From Candidatus Scatonaster coprocaballi (GTDB lineage: Bacteria > Bacillota > Clostridia > Saccharofermentanales > Saccharofermentanaceae), in assembly GCA_018064475.1 (NCBI GenBank), contig JAGHVD010000020.1, positions 1-41,241 of the forward strand: a stretch of DNA of 41,241 bases, in the 5' to 3' direction. Position numbers and translations under genes: made by a program. Shown here one piece after another: positions 1 through 7,323 of the stretch (the stretch's first letter is position 1; each line of letters begins with the position of its first letter). The notes beneath the pieces were generated by a model. The model worked only from the letters and a program-made list of their open reading frames with translations. It had not been told where the DNA came from and did not search any database.

Positions 1-348
1 TCGGATAAGATCATGATCGACTGTGATGGCCGATTCTTCCCGTGCAACCACTTCATCGGCATGAATGATTTCTCTATCGGAAATCTGGAAGATGGCGCGG
101 ATGAACCGCTGATTCATTCTCTGGATGCGCAGCGTGTGGAATCAGACACTTGCAAGGCCTGCGGTTATGCGGAACGTTGCCGCCATAATTGTGCTTGCGC
201 CAATCATGGTCACACCGGGAATATGTGTGCGGTCTCTCGCTTACAGTGTGAATACGAGCAGGCTACGATTCGACTGGCTGATCAGGCTGCGATGAAGCTG
301 ATCTCGGAAGAGAATCCGAAGTTCGTGAAGCGGATGTACAAAGCCTAA
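1..348 (+). CDS. Radical SAM/SPASM-domain protein, C-terminal part (5' end outside window)
   Basis: The frame is open from the first base of the window and stops with TAA at 346-348, so only about the last 115 residues are present. The piece begins with the SPASM pattern CDGRFFPCNHF, followed by GNL, then a Cys cluster C..C.....C...C and a final C about 20 residues later. In the SPASM family these Cys bind the auxiliary 4Fe-4S clusters that lie beyond the radical SAM barrel. The opening motif and spacing resemble anaerobic sulfatase-maturating enzymes (anSME) more than the quinohemoprotein or mycofactocin branches, but the CxxxCxxC core that defines the radical SAM domain is off the edge. The substrate cannot be assigned. 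A strong terminator follows, so this is the last gene of its transcript. Confidence 0.75.
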   Translation, partial: SDKIMIDCDGRFFPCNHFIGMNDFSIGNLEDGADEPLIHSLDAQRVESDTCKACGYAERCRHNCACANHGHTGNMCAVSRLQCEYEQATIRLADQAAMKLISEENPKFVKRMYKA

Positions 349-373
349 CCGAAATACACAATAAAGCCATAAC

Positions 374-410
374 AAAGCACTGGAAAATCGTTGATTTTCC
401 AGTGCTTTTT
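374..410 (+). terminator. Rho-independent terminator after the SPASM gene
   Basis: A perfect 16-bp inverted repeat (374-389 with 393-408, core agcactggaaaatc) has a 3-nt loop and runs into five T. It lies 25 bases after the stop codon. Confidence 0.9.
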
Positions 411-433
411 CCTACTCTGGATGCATGTGCGCG

Positions 434-442
434 TGTTATAAT
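434..442 (+). promoter_or_regulatory. Extended -10 promoter for the antiporter gene
   Basis: TG-T-TATAAT is a consensus extended -10 element with TATAAT at 437-442. It sits just behind the terminator and about 70 bases before the next start codon. No good -35 is visible, which is usual for extended -10 promoters. Confidence 0.6.
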
Positions 443-511
443 GCGAAACTGTGTGAAAAGTATTTGCTCGCGGATTCCGTGTTCCTGCGAGAGAAAATAG
501 TGGGTGATTGA

Positions 512-1789
512 ATGAATAATATGCTTATGAGCTTGGCGCTCATGTTCCTTCTCGGATTCTGCATCAGTGGAATTTTTAAGAAACTTCATATTCCGTCCCT
601 GTTGGGTCTGATCATTACCGGCATTATTCTTGGACCGGAAGTGCTGAATCTTCTGGATGCCAAGATCCTCGATATTTCCTCCGAACTTCGTGAGATTGCG
701 CTCATCGTGATCCTCTTCCGCGCGGGTCTGAATCTGGACCTGAGTGACATGAAGAAGATTGGTCGCCCGGCTGTGATGCTGTGCTTCGTGCCGGCTTCCT
801 TCGAAATCGTCGGTGCGGTCGTTCTGGGACCCATGTGCCTCGGACTTTCCCGAGTGGATTCTGCAATTATCGGTGCGATGCTGGCGGCGGCTTCTCCGGC
901 GATCATTGTGCCGAAGATGCTCTGGCTGATGGAGGAAGGCTACGGTGTCGACAAGCACATCCCACAGCTCATCATGGCGGGTGCTTCGGCCGACGATATC
1001 TATGCAATCGTTATGTTTACAGCATTCATCGGTATGAGTAAGGGCGAAGGAATCTCCGCTTGGACGGTGGCATCTATCCCACTTTCCATTGTGACCGGAT
1101 TGGGTGTAGGTATCGTTTTTGGTATCCTCATGGCTTTATTCTTCCAACACGTTCATCTTCGCGACACGGTAAAGATCCTTCTGCTGTTCGGTATGTCCTT
1201 CCTCTTTGTTGGATGTGAAGACTTCATTTCTCAGTATGTACCATTCTCCGGACTTCTGGCCGTTATGGCGCTGGGAGGTACCATCTTGAACCGTCGTCCG
1301 AAAGTGGCCAACCGACTCTCTGCAAAGATTGCGAAGATCTGGGTCGGCGCGGAACTCCTACTGTTCATCATGTTGGGTTCTGCCGTTGAGATCAAGGCGC
1401 TGATGAACGCGGGCTTGGGTTCGGTGCTTCTGATCCTGGGTGCGCTGCTGTTCCGTTCTGTTGGCGTGGTGGTCAGCCTGTTGGGTTCTGGTCTGACCAT
1501 CAAGGAGATCCTCTATTGCGATGTGGCCTATTTTCCAAAAGCAACTGTACAGGCAGCGGTGGGTGCGATCCCTCTGGGCGCTGGACTTGCTTGCGGCATG
1601 ACGGTGCTGACGACTGCTGTACTCTCTATTCTGATCACTGCACCGCTTGGTGCCATCCTTATGGATGTAACGGTGAAGAAGTGGCTGACAAGAAGCAAGT
1701 CTACGCGAGAATTGTCCAGCCGCAATCCAGGCTTACAGCTTCCGCCTGAACCTGCGGTAGAGGGAATAGACAAATCCGATAAGTTATAA
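512..1789 (+). CDS. Cation/proton antiporter, CPA family (Na_H_Exchanger type)
   Basis: A 425-residue, very hydrophobic protein with roughly 12 membrane helices and almost no soluble part. It has the family hallmarks: an early GLIITGIILGP-like helix, RAGLNLD after the third helix, the paired acidic motif GASADDIYAIV in the middle (the two Asp carry ion and proton), and PKATVQAAVGAIPLG near the C-terminus. The DD pair points to electrogenic CPA2-like exchange, with Na+ or K+ as the likely cation. It is a plain transporter, with no TrkA-N or KefB-type regulatory tail. It stands alone between a terminator and the larA promoter, so it is probably monocistronic and used for pH or sodium balance. 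The start ATG has only a weak ribosome site (gggtg). Confidence 0.85.
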   Translation: MNNMLMSLALMFLLGFCISGIFKKLHIPSLLGLIITGIILGPEVLNLLDAKILDISSELREIALIVILFRAGLNLDLSDMKKIGRPAVMLCFVPASFEIVGAVVLGPMCLGLSRVDSAIIGAMLAAASPAIIVPKMLWLMEEGYGVDKHIPQLIMAGASADDIYAIVMFTAFIGMSKGEGISAWTVASIPLSIVTGLGVGIVFGILMALFFQHVHLRDTVKILLLFGMSFLFVGCEDFISQYVPFSGLLAVMALGGTILNRRPKVANRLSAKIAKIWVGAELLLFIMLGSAVEIKALMNAGLGSVLLILGALLFRSVGVVVSLLGSGLTIKEILYCDVAYFPKATVQAAVGAIPLGAGLACGMTVLTTAVLSILITAPLGAILMDVTVKKWLTRSKSTRELSSRNPGLQLPPEPAVEGIDKSDKL

Positions 1790-1817
1790 AAGCCTCGCTA
1801 CATGTGAGAAAAACTTA

Positions 1818-1826
1818 TGTTACAAT
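1818..1826 (+). promoter_or_regulatory. Probable extended -10 promoter for larA
   Basis: TG-T-TACAAT lies 35 bases before the larA start and ends 19 bases before its GGGAGGA ribosome site. No strong -35 is visible. Confidence 0.45.
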
Positions 1827-1860
1827 GGCTCTGCAAAAGAAAAACGGGAGGACATCATTC

Positions 1861-3111
1861 ATGGAAGTCGCATTAGGTTTTGGTAAGGAAAAAATCAACG
1901 TTACAGTTCCGGACAGTCAGGTCATGGCCGTTCTGAAACCAAATGAGTGTGAAATCGGATTGACCGGTAGTGATGAAGTTTATCGCTCCATGCGTGAACC
2001 AATCGGACTTCCGCCGCTTCGTGAGATCGTAAAGAAGGGCGAGAAGATCGCCATTATTACTTCTGATATTACCCGCCCGATCCCGAGCTACAAGGTGCTC
2101 CCGGCGGTGCTCGATGAACTTGCTGCGGCAGGGATCCCGGATGAAGACATTACTATTGTATTTGCACTGGGTAGCCATGGTGGTCATACTGAGGAGCGCA
2201 TGCGCTACATGGTGGGCGATGCGGTTTTCGATCGTATTCGCTGCATCGATTCGAATGTGAACGACGCGGTACATGTCGGTACAACTTCCCGTGGTACACC
2301 GGTTGATATCTTCCGTCCGGTCGTGGAAGCAGATCGTCGCATCTGCATGGGCAATATCGAATACCATTATTTTGCCGGATACAGCGGAGGCGCGAAGGCC
2401 ATCATGCCGGGTGTGTCCACTTGGAACGCCATCCAGCATAACCACAGTGCGATGGTCGAGCCGACTGCATGCGCCGGCCGTCTGGAAGGCAATCCGGTCC
2501 GTGAGGACATCGAAGAGTCCGGTCGGATCTTGGGCATCGACTACATCGTGAACGTAGTACTCGACGCGAAGAAGGAGATCATCCGAAGCTTCGCCGGTGA
2601 CCCGGTTCTTGCCCATCGCGAAGGATGCAAGTTCCTGGATTCTTTCTATAAGGTCAGCATTCCCGAACAGGCAGATATCGTAATCGTCAGTGCGGGTGGT
2701 TTTCCCAAAGATATCAATATGTATCAGGCGCAGAAAGCATTGGATAATGCGAAGCATGCGGTCAAAGACGGCGGCATCATCGTATGGGTGGCCTCTTGCA
2801 TGGATGGCCTAGGCGAGAAGCACTTCGAGGAGTGGCTCACCGGACATGAGAAGGCTTCCGACATGATCACGCACATCAAGACAGACTTCGTGCTGGGCGG
2901 ACATAAGGCGGCAGCGATTGCGATGGTACTGGAACGTGCGAGAATCTTCTTCGTATCGGATCTTGAGCCGGACTTCGTGAAGAAGGTATTCCTCGAGCCA
3001 TATTCTGACATTCAGACAGCGATCGATGCGGCCATCGAAGCCAAGGGACCGGATGCGAAGATCGTAGTGATGCCTTACGGCGGATCGACCTTGCCGAAGG
3101 TAGAAGGATAA
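1861..3111 (+). CDS. larA: LarA-family nickel-pincer lactate (2-hydroxyacid) racemase
   Basis: Racemases of this family interconvert D- and L-2-hydroxyacids such as lactate by hydride transfer on the covalent nickel-pincer nucleotide (NPN) cofactor. The key residues can be placed: the GSHGGHT loop (H106), then H169 and K179 in HYFAGYSGGAKAIMPG, and H195 in IQHNHS. The spacing 169-179-195 is the same as H174-K184-H200 of Lactiplantibacillus plantarum LarA, where Lys carries the cofactor. Length is 416 residues against about 424. I chose ATG 1861 because GGGAGGA lies 8 bases upstream; an in-frame ATG further upstream would lie ahead of or inside the promoter. The cofactor genes larB, larC and larE are not in this window and must be elsewhere if the enzyme is active. 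The natural substrate may be a 2-hydroxyacid other than lactate. Confidence 0.85.
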   Translation: MEVALGFGKEKINVTVPDSQVMAVLKPNECEIGLTGSDEVYRSMREPIGLPPLREIVKKGEKIAIITSDITRPIPSYKVLPAVLDELAAAGIPDEDITIVFALGSHGGHTEERMRYMVGDAVFDRIRCIDSNVNDAVHVGTTSRGTPVDIFRPVVEADRRICMGNIEYHYFAGYSGGAKAIMPGVSTWNAIQHNHSAMVEPTACAGRLEGNPVREDIEESGRILGIDYIVNVVLDAKKEIIRSFAGDPVLAHREGCKFLDSFYKVSIPEQADIVIVSAGGFPKDINMYQAQKALDNAKHAVKDGGIIVWVASCMDGLGEKHFEEWLTGHEKASDMITHIKTDFVLGGHKAAAIAMVLERARIFFVSDLEPDFVKKVFLEPYSDIQTAIDAAIEAKGPDAKIVVMPYGGSTLPKVEG

Positions 3112-3126
3112 TTCTCTCGAAATAAT

Positions 3127-3280
3127 GCGATGTACGGCTAGGGAGCGGGGAACCGCGAATCTGGCCGTATTTTGTAGGCGCGATGTACGGCTGGGAAACG
3201 GGGAACCGCGAATCTGGCCGTATTTTGTGGGTGCGATGTACGGCTAAAAAAGAGAAACCGTGAATTTGACCGTATTCGGT
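3127..3280. repeat. Three-copy tandem repeat, 53-bp period
   Basis: Units start at 3127, 3180 and 3233, each opening with gcgatgtacggct. Units 1 and 2 differ at only a few bases; both contain the small hairpin gcggggaaccgc or its variant and end with ggccgtattttgt. Unit 3 is diverged, and its second half merges with a long hairpin that serves as a terminator on the minus strand. The array fills the space between the convergent larA and PF06695-type genes. Confidence 0.9.
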
Positions 3281-3295
3281 CAAATATCACGGTTT
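3245..3295 (-). terminator. Terminator for the minus-strand nfn operon
   Basis: An 18-bp stem (3255-3272 with 3277-3295, one bulged base, loop tatt) is followed on the minus strand by ctctttttta. It lies 18 bases after the stop of the last operon gene. On the plus strand the T-run is missing, so it should mainly stop leftward transcription. Confidence 0.8.
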
Positions 3296-3312
3296 GAGAT
3301 CCATTATCGAAC

Positions 3313-3777
3313 TTATAGCAGGAAGGACAGTCCAGCCAGTGCACCGTAAGAGATGAGCGTGACGATCACGGAAGCGATGACGACGCCAATGACTGCTGCG
3401 AGGACGGCCTTCTTGAAGGGTACGTCACAGACCGCTGCGATGCCGCTACCTGTCCATGCGCCGGTACCAGGGAGCGGGATGGCGATAAATCCAACCAGCG
3501 TCCAGAAGGCTACATTGCCTGCGCCAGCGACTTTCTTGGCAAACTTATTCTCGCAGAATACTACGATCTTGTTCAACTTGGGGTACTTGCGCATCCAATC
3601 GAAGATCTTGCGGATAAAGAGCAAGATGAACGGGACGGGGAGAAGGTTACCGATGATGGCCACAGAGATGGCCAAGTACCACGGCACACCCATCGCTGCG
3701 CAATACGGAATACTTCCACGTAATTCGATTACCGGAATCATTGATATGAATAATGCCCAAAGAACATGCTTGACCAT
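3313..3777 (-). CDS. Small membrane protein, PF06695 (putative small multidrug export family)
   Basis: A 154-residue protein with about four membrane helices. It shows the family pattern: PVIELRGSIPYCAAMG near the N-terminus, then a helix with GNLLPVPFI, a basic amphipathic stretch, and IPLPGTGAWTGSGIAA in the second half. The matched P-x-IELRG and PLPGTGAWTG loops resemble re-entrant motifs of DedA/SNARE-associated proteins. The name 'small multidrug export protein' is a database label; I know of no firm function. Ribosome site AAGGAGA is 6 bases from ATG. It is the last gene of the leftward operon, 48 bases after the dehydrogenase, and ends before a strong terminator. Confidence 0.75.
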   Translation of the reverse strand: MVKHVLWALFISMIPVIELRGSIPYCAAMGVPWYLAISVAIIGNLLPVPFILLFIRKIFDWMRKYPKLNKIVVFCENKFAKKVAGAGNVAFWTLVGFIAIPLPGTGAWTGSGIAAVCDVPFKKAVLAAVIGVVIASVIVTLISYGALAGLSFLL

Positions 3778-3825
3778 GCAATTTCTCCTTTATTGTCTGC
3801 GGATACAGTTGTTTGACAACGGGTA

Positions 3826-4791
3826 TTAGGATACCACGTTTACAGGGTTCCCTTCAAGATAAGCTCGCAGATTAGAAGAAGCGACATCCATGAGACGGAT
3901 GCGTGTATCCTTCGGTGCCCATGCGATGTGGGGCGTAAGGTAAGTATTCGGTGCAGTAAGAAGCGGGTTGTCTTCGCGAATGGGTTCTACACTGACCACG
4001 TCCGCACCGAAGGCGGCAATCTTGCCGGAAGTTAACGCATCGGCGACGGCGCTTTCATCTACGACCGGTCCGCGGGAAGTATTGAGAAGAATGACACCAT
4101 CCTTCATCTTGGAGATGGTCGCCGCGTTCACAAGTCCAGTCGTGGCCGATGTGAGCGGGCAATGGAATGAAAGAATATCCGACTTGGCCCAGAGCGTCTC
4201 CTCGTCCACAAATTCTACTTGCGGATCTGCTTCACGCATGGCGTCGGTAATCTCGCTTCGACGGCAGGCCAGAACCTTCATGCCAAGATCAGCGGCAATG
4301 CGGCTCACGCGGGAAGCAATCTTTCCGAATCCGAAAATTCCCAGCGTCTTGCCCCAGAGTTCGGTAAGCGGGCCATCCCAGAAGCAGAAATCACGGCTTT
4401 GCGACCAGACACCCTGATGGACGAGGTCACTGTGGTGACCGACTTTACTTGCAATCTCCAGAAGGAGCGCAATCGTCATCTGCGCGGTGGCGAAAGTGGC
4501 GTACTCCGGGATGTTTGTCACGGTAATACCGTGTTCACGACAGTAGTCCACGTCCACCACATTGAAGCCCGTAGACAGACAACCGATATAACGAAGGTCC
4601 GGAAGTTTCTCGAGCACTTCTTTCGGGAAACATGTCTTGTTGGTGAGGCAGACGGTCACACCCTGCAGACGAGAGACCGTCTCTTCCGGTGCAGTGTAGT
4701 CATAGGTGACAAGTTCACCCAGGGCCTCAAAGGGCGCCCAGGAAATATCTCCGGGGTTCAGTGTATATCCATCCAGTACGACGATTCTCAT
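3826..4791 (-). CDS. D-2-hydroxyacid dehydrogenase, glycerate/hydroxypyruvate type
   Basis: An NAD(P)H-dependent enzyme of the D-isomer-specific 2-hydroxyacid dehydrogenase family, 321 residues (usual length). Visible features: STGFNVVD at 73-80 in the catalytic domain, dinucleotide motif GFGKIAS (154-160), and the catalytic triad R240 (NTSRGPVVDE), E269 (VSVEP) and H288 (TPHIAWAP). The HIAWA ending and the FWDG loop fit glycerate dehydrogenase (HprA-like), which reduces hydroxypyruvate to D-glycerate, better than PGDH or D-lactate dehydrogenase. It follows nfnB by 42 bases in the same operon, so NADPH formed by NfnAB could feed it. The ribosome site is weak. Substrate remains an inference. 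Confidence 0.82.
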   Translation of the reverse strand: MRIVVLDGYTLNPGDISWAPFEALGELVTYDYTAPEETVSRLQGVTVCLTNKTCFPKEVLEKLPDLRYIGCLSTGFNVVDVDYCREHGITVTNIPEYATFATAQMTIALLLEIASKVGHHSDLVHQGVWSQSRDFCFWDGPLTELWGKTLGIFGFGKIASRVSRIAADLGMKVLACRRSEITDAMREADPQVEFVDEETLWAKSDILSFHCPLTSATTGLVNAATISKMKDGVILLNTSRGPVVDESAVADALTSGKIAAFGADVVSVEPIREDNPLLTAPNTYLTPHIAWAPKDTRIRLMDVASSNLRAYLEGNPVNVVS

Positions 4792-4833
4792 GATTTTCCA
4801 TTGACGCAGATTTGTACCGCGCCTTCCTCTCTG

Positions 4834-6225
4834 TTATTGATTCTTCTCTTTGATGTACGCATCGATTGAAGTGGCGGCAGTCTTGCCGGCCCCCATGGCC
4901 AGGATAACGGTGGCCGCACCGGTGACGATGTCTCCGCCGGCAAAAACACCCGGCCGTGAGGTCGCCATCTTCTCATCGGCTACGAGGCAGCCGCGTGAGG
5001 TGGCATCGAGACCGTCCGTAGTATTGCGGATCAACGGGTTCGGGGAAGTACCGATTGCCATGACGACGGTGTCCACTTCGATCTCGTGATTGGAATCCGG
5101 AATGGCGACCGGCTTTCTTCTACCGGAAGCATCCGGCTCACCGAGTGTCATCGAGACGACTTCAATGGCACGGACTTCACTTCCCTCTGTGCCAAGAATG
5201 CGAACAGGGTTGTTGAGACACATAAACTCAATGCCTTCTTCCTTGGCATGGTGCACTTCTTCGGCACGGGCCGGCATCTCGTCCTCAGAACGACGATACA
5301 CGATGTAGACTTTCTTGGCGCCGAGGCGCTTCGCCGTACGTGCGGCATCCATGGCAACATTGCCACCACCGACCACCGCGACAGCCTGACTGTTTCGAAT
5401 CGGCGTATCGTATTTATTGCTATAAGCTTTCATGAGATTGACACGGGTGAGATACTCATTGGCCGAGTAGACACCGATGAGGGATTCACCCTCGATGCCC
5501 ATGAAAGAGGGAAGACCGGCACCGGAACCGATGAAGATCGCCTCATATCCTTCGGCAAAAATCTCGTCAACGGTCAGGGTCTTACCAATGACAAAGTTGG
5601 TGCGTACTTCTACACCTAATGATTCCAGGTTCTCCACTTCCTTCTGCACGATCGACTTCGGCAGACGGAATTCCGGGATGCCATATACCAGCACACCGCC
5701 GGCTTTGTGAAAAGCTTCGAACACAGTCACCTCATATCCGAGACGAGCCAGGTCACCGGCACAGGTCAGACCGGAAGGGCCGGAACCAATGACGGCCACG
5801 CGGTGACCATTCTTCGCCACATTTGATTGGACGGTTTCGGCGTGCGCCATGTGATAGTCCGCCACGAAACGCTCGAGACGTCCAATGCCGACACTCTCAC
5901 CCTTGACGCCACGTACACAACGGCTCTCGCACTGACTCTCCTGTGTGCAGACACGTCCACAGACCGCAGGGAGACAGTTGGTCGTAGAGATGATCTGGTA
6001 CGCTTCTTCGAAGTTACCCGCCGCAACCTGTGCGATAAAGTCCGGAATGCGGACATTGACCGGGCATCCGCTGACACACGGACGATTCTTACAATTCAGA
6101 CAACGGGTGGCTTCTTCCTTCGCCATCTCTTCCGTGTAACCGAGGGCTACTTCCTTGAAATTGGTGATGCGTTCTCCCGGATCCTGCTCCGGCATCGGAA
6201 CTTTGTTCAAAGACATATTTGCCAT
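4834..6225 (-). CDS. nfnB: NfnB: large subunit of electron-bifurcating NADH-dependent ferredoxin:NADP+ oxidoreductase (GltA-like)
   Basis: A 463-residue flavo-iron-sulfur protein of the glutamate-synthase small-subunit fold. N-terminal cluster ligands are C42, C45, C50 and C54, then a second set around C84-C103 (CLPAVCGRVCTQESQCESRC). The FAD site is GSGPSG (147-152), the NADPH site GGGNVA (286-291), and a second FAD motif GGDIVTG is near the C-terminus. It is often labelled 'NADPH-dependent glutamate synthase (homotetrameric)', but there is no large GltB partner, and nfnA lies one base upstream, which indicates the NfnAB complex in the cytoplasm. I chose the start at 6225 because AAGGAGGG precedes it by 8 bases; an in-frame ATG upstream would lie inside nfnA. 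Confidence 0.88.
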   Translation of the reverse strand: MANMSLNKVPMPEQDPGERITNFKEVALGYTEEMAKEEATRCLNCKNRPCVSGCPVNVRIPDFIAQVAAGNFEEAYQIISTTNCLPAVCGRVCTQESQCESRCVRGVKGESVGIGRLERFVADYHMAHAETVQSNVAKNGHRVAVIGSGPSGLTCAGDLARLGYEVTVFEAFHKAGGVLVYGIPEFRLPKSIVQKEVENLESLGVEVRTNFVIGKTLTVDEIFAEGYEAIFIGSGAGLPSFMGIEGESLIGVYSANEYLTRVNLMKAYSNKYDTPIRNSQAVAVVGGGNVAMDAARTAKRLGAKKVYIVYRRSEDEMPARAEEVHHAKEEGIEFMCLNNPVRILGTEGSEVRAIEVVSMTLGEPDASGRRKPVAIPDSNHEIEVDTVVMAIGTSPNPLIRNTTDGLDATSRGCLVADEKMATSRPGVFAGGDIVTGAATVILAMGAGKTAATSIDAYIKEKNQ

Positions 6226-6226
6226 C

Positions 6227-7102
6227 TTACTGTCCCTCCTTCTTACCGGATTCCGCCGATATCGCCGCATCGCCCATCTTGATGATACGGCATTCATGGT
6301 CACGCGCGTGCTCCTGCTCTTTATAGTAGGAATTACGACGCATCAATTCGTCGAAGTCCACTTCATGTCCATCGAAGTCCGGACCATCCACACAAGCGAA
6401 GCGGATCTTCCCACCCACCGTAACACGACAACCGCCGCACATTCCGGTACCATCGATCATGATAGGGTTGAGGCTGACCAGCGTCTTGATCCCATAAGGG
6501 CGTGTGACCTCAGCGAGGAACTTCATCATGGGAATCGGACCGATGGCGATCACCAGATCATACTGGTTGCCGGCGTCGATTAGGGACTGAAGTTTATTAG
6601 TAACGAAACCCTGCTCACCATACGAACCATCGTCCGTGGTGATGTAAAGGTGATCGCTGACGGCACGCATCTCTTCTTCGAGAATGACGATGTCCTTGTT
6701 GCGGAAGCCGGCGATCATGTCGACGTGAGCACCTGCCGCATGCAGCGCTTTGGCCGACGGATAAGCGATGGCACATCCCACTCCGCCGCCTACGACGCAG
6801 ACGTTCTTGTATCCTTCAATATCGGTCGCATTACCGAGTGGCCCGACGAAATCTAGGATCTCATCGCCCTCGTTCAGTTGCGCCAAAGCCTTGGTGGAAC
6901 TGCCCACCGCCTGAAAGATAATGGTGACGGTGCCGCGTTCGGCATCGTGATCGGCAATGGTCAACGGCACACGCTCACCATATTTGTCGATACGGAAAAT
7001 AATGAACTGGCCGGCACGAGCCTTGGATGCGATATAAGGCGCTTCCACTTCCATCAGTGTCACGGCTGAATTTAACTGCTTCTTGGCGACGATTCGATAC
7101 AT
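6227..7102 (-). CDS. nfnA: NfnA: small subunit of NADH-dependent ferredoxin:NADP+ oxidoreductase
   Basis: A 291-residue ferredoxin-reductase-like protein. FAD binding is shown by RVPLTIA (44-50) and the NAD(H) site by GGGVGCAIAYP (105-115). The C-terminal 2Fe-2S site has the Nfn/DHOD-electron-transfer pattern D217-x4-C222-x2-C225-x11-C237, ending FACVDGPDFDGHEVD. With NfnB it couples endergonic NADP+ reduction by NADH to reduced ferredoxin oxidation (or the reverse), linking fermentation to NADPH supply. The start is uncertain between TTG 7111 and ATG 7102. I prefer ATG 7102 because GGAGG at 7113-7117 is 10 bases from it but only one base from the TTG. It is the first gene of the leftward operon. 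Confidence 0.87.
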   Translation of the reverse strand: MYRIVAKKQLNSAVTLMEVEAPYIASKARAGQFIIFRIDKYGERVPLTIADHDAERGTVTIIFQAVGSSTKALAQLNEGDEILDFVGPLGNATDIEGYKNVCVVGGGVGCAIAYPSAKALHAAGAHVDMIAGFRNKDIVILEEEMRAVSDHLYITTDDGSYGEQGFVTNKLQSLIDAGNQYDLVIAIGPIPMMKFLAEVTRPYGIKTLVSLNPIMIDGTGMCGGCRVTVGGKIRFACVDGPDFDGHEVDFDELMRRNSYYKEQEHARDHECRIIKMGDAAISAESGKKEGQ

Positions 7103-7164
7103 ATTCCCCAAGCCTCCAAATGAAAATCATATCTCTACTTATATACCTTGGAACATGGAAAAGC

Positions 7165-7193
7165 AATATAAAAGTATATATGGGAAAGGTCAA
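7165..7193 (-). promoter_or_regulatory. Promoter of the nfnAB operon
   Basis: On the minus strand TTGACC (7188-7193) and TATATT (7165-7170) are separated by exactly 17 bases. Expected transcription start is near 7158, leaving a leader of about 55 bases before nfnA. Confidence 0.72.
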
Positions 7194-7323
7194 ATATTAA
7201 CGACATGCAAAAAACTTGAAATAACAGTTAATTTTTCGTTTCAGCATGCAAACATGAATAGCGGAATGCTTGAAAAAATGCTAGACTAATCATGGTTATT
7301 TATCAAATTGCAGGGGGACAAGC

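Noticed and set aside
1804-1860. Upstream in-frame start for larA
   Set aside because: It would begin ahead of a likely promoter, while GGGAGGA precedes ATG 1861 at ideal distance.
3127-3280. CRISPR array
   Set aside because: Direct tandem repeats with no unique spacers, only three copies, and no cas genes.
4834-6225. NADPH-dependent glutamate synthase
   Set aside because: No large subunit is present and the one-base spacing to an NfnA-type small subunit with the D-C-C-C 2Fe-2S motif fits NfnAB better.
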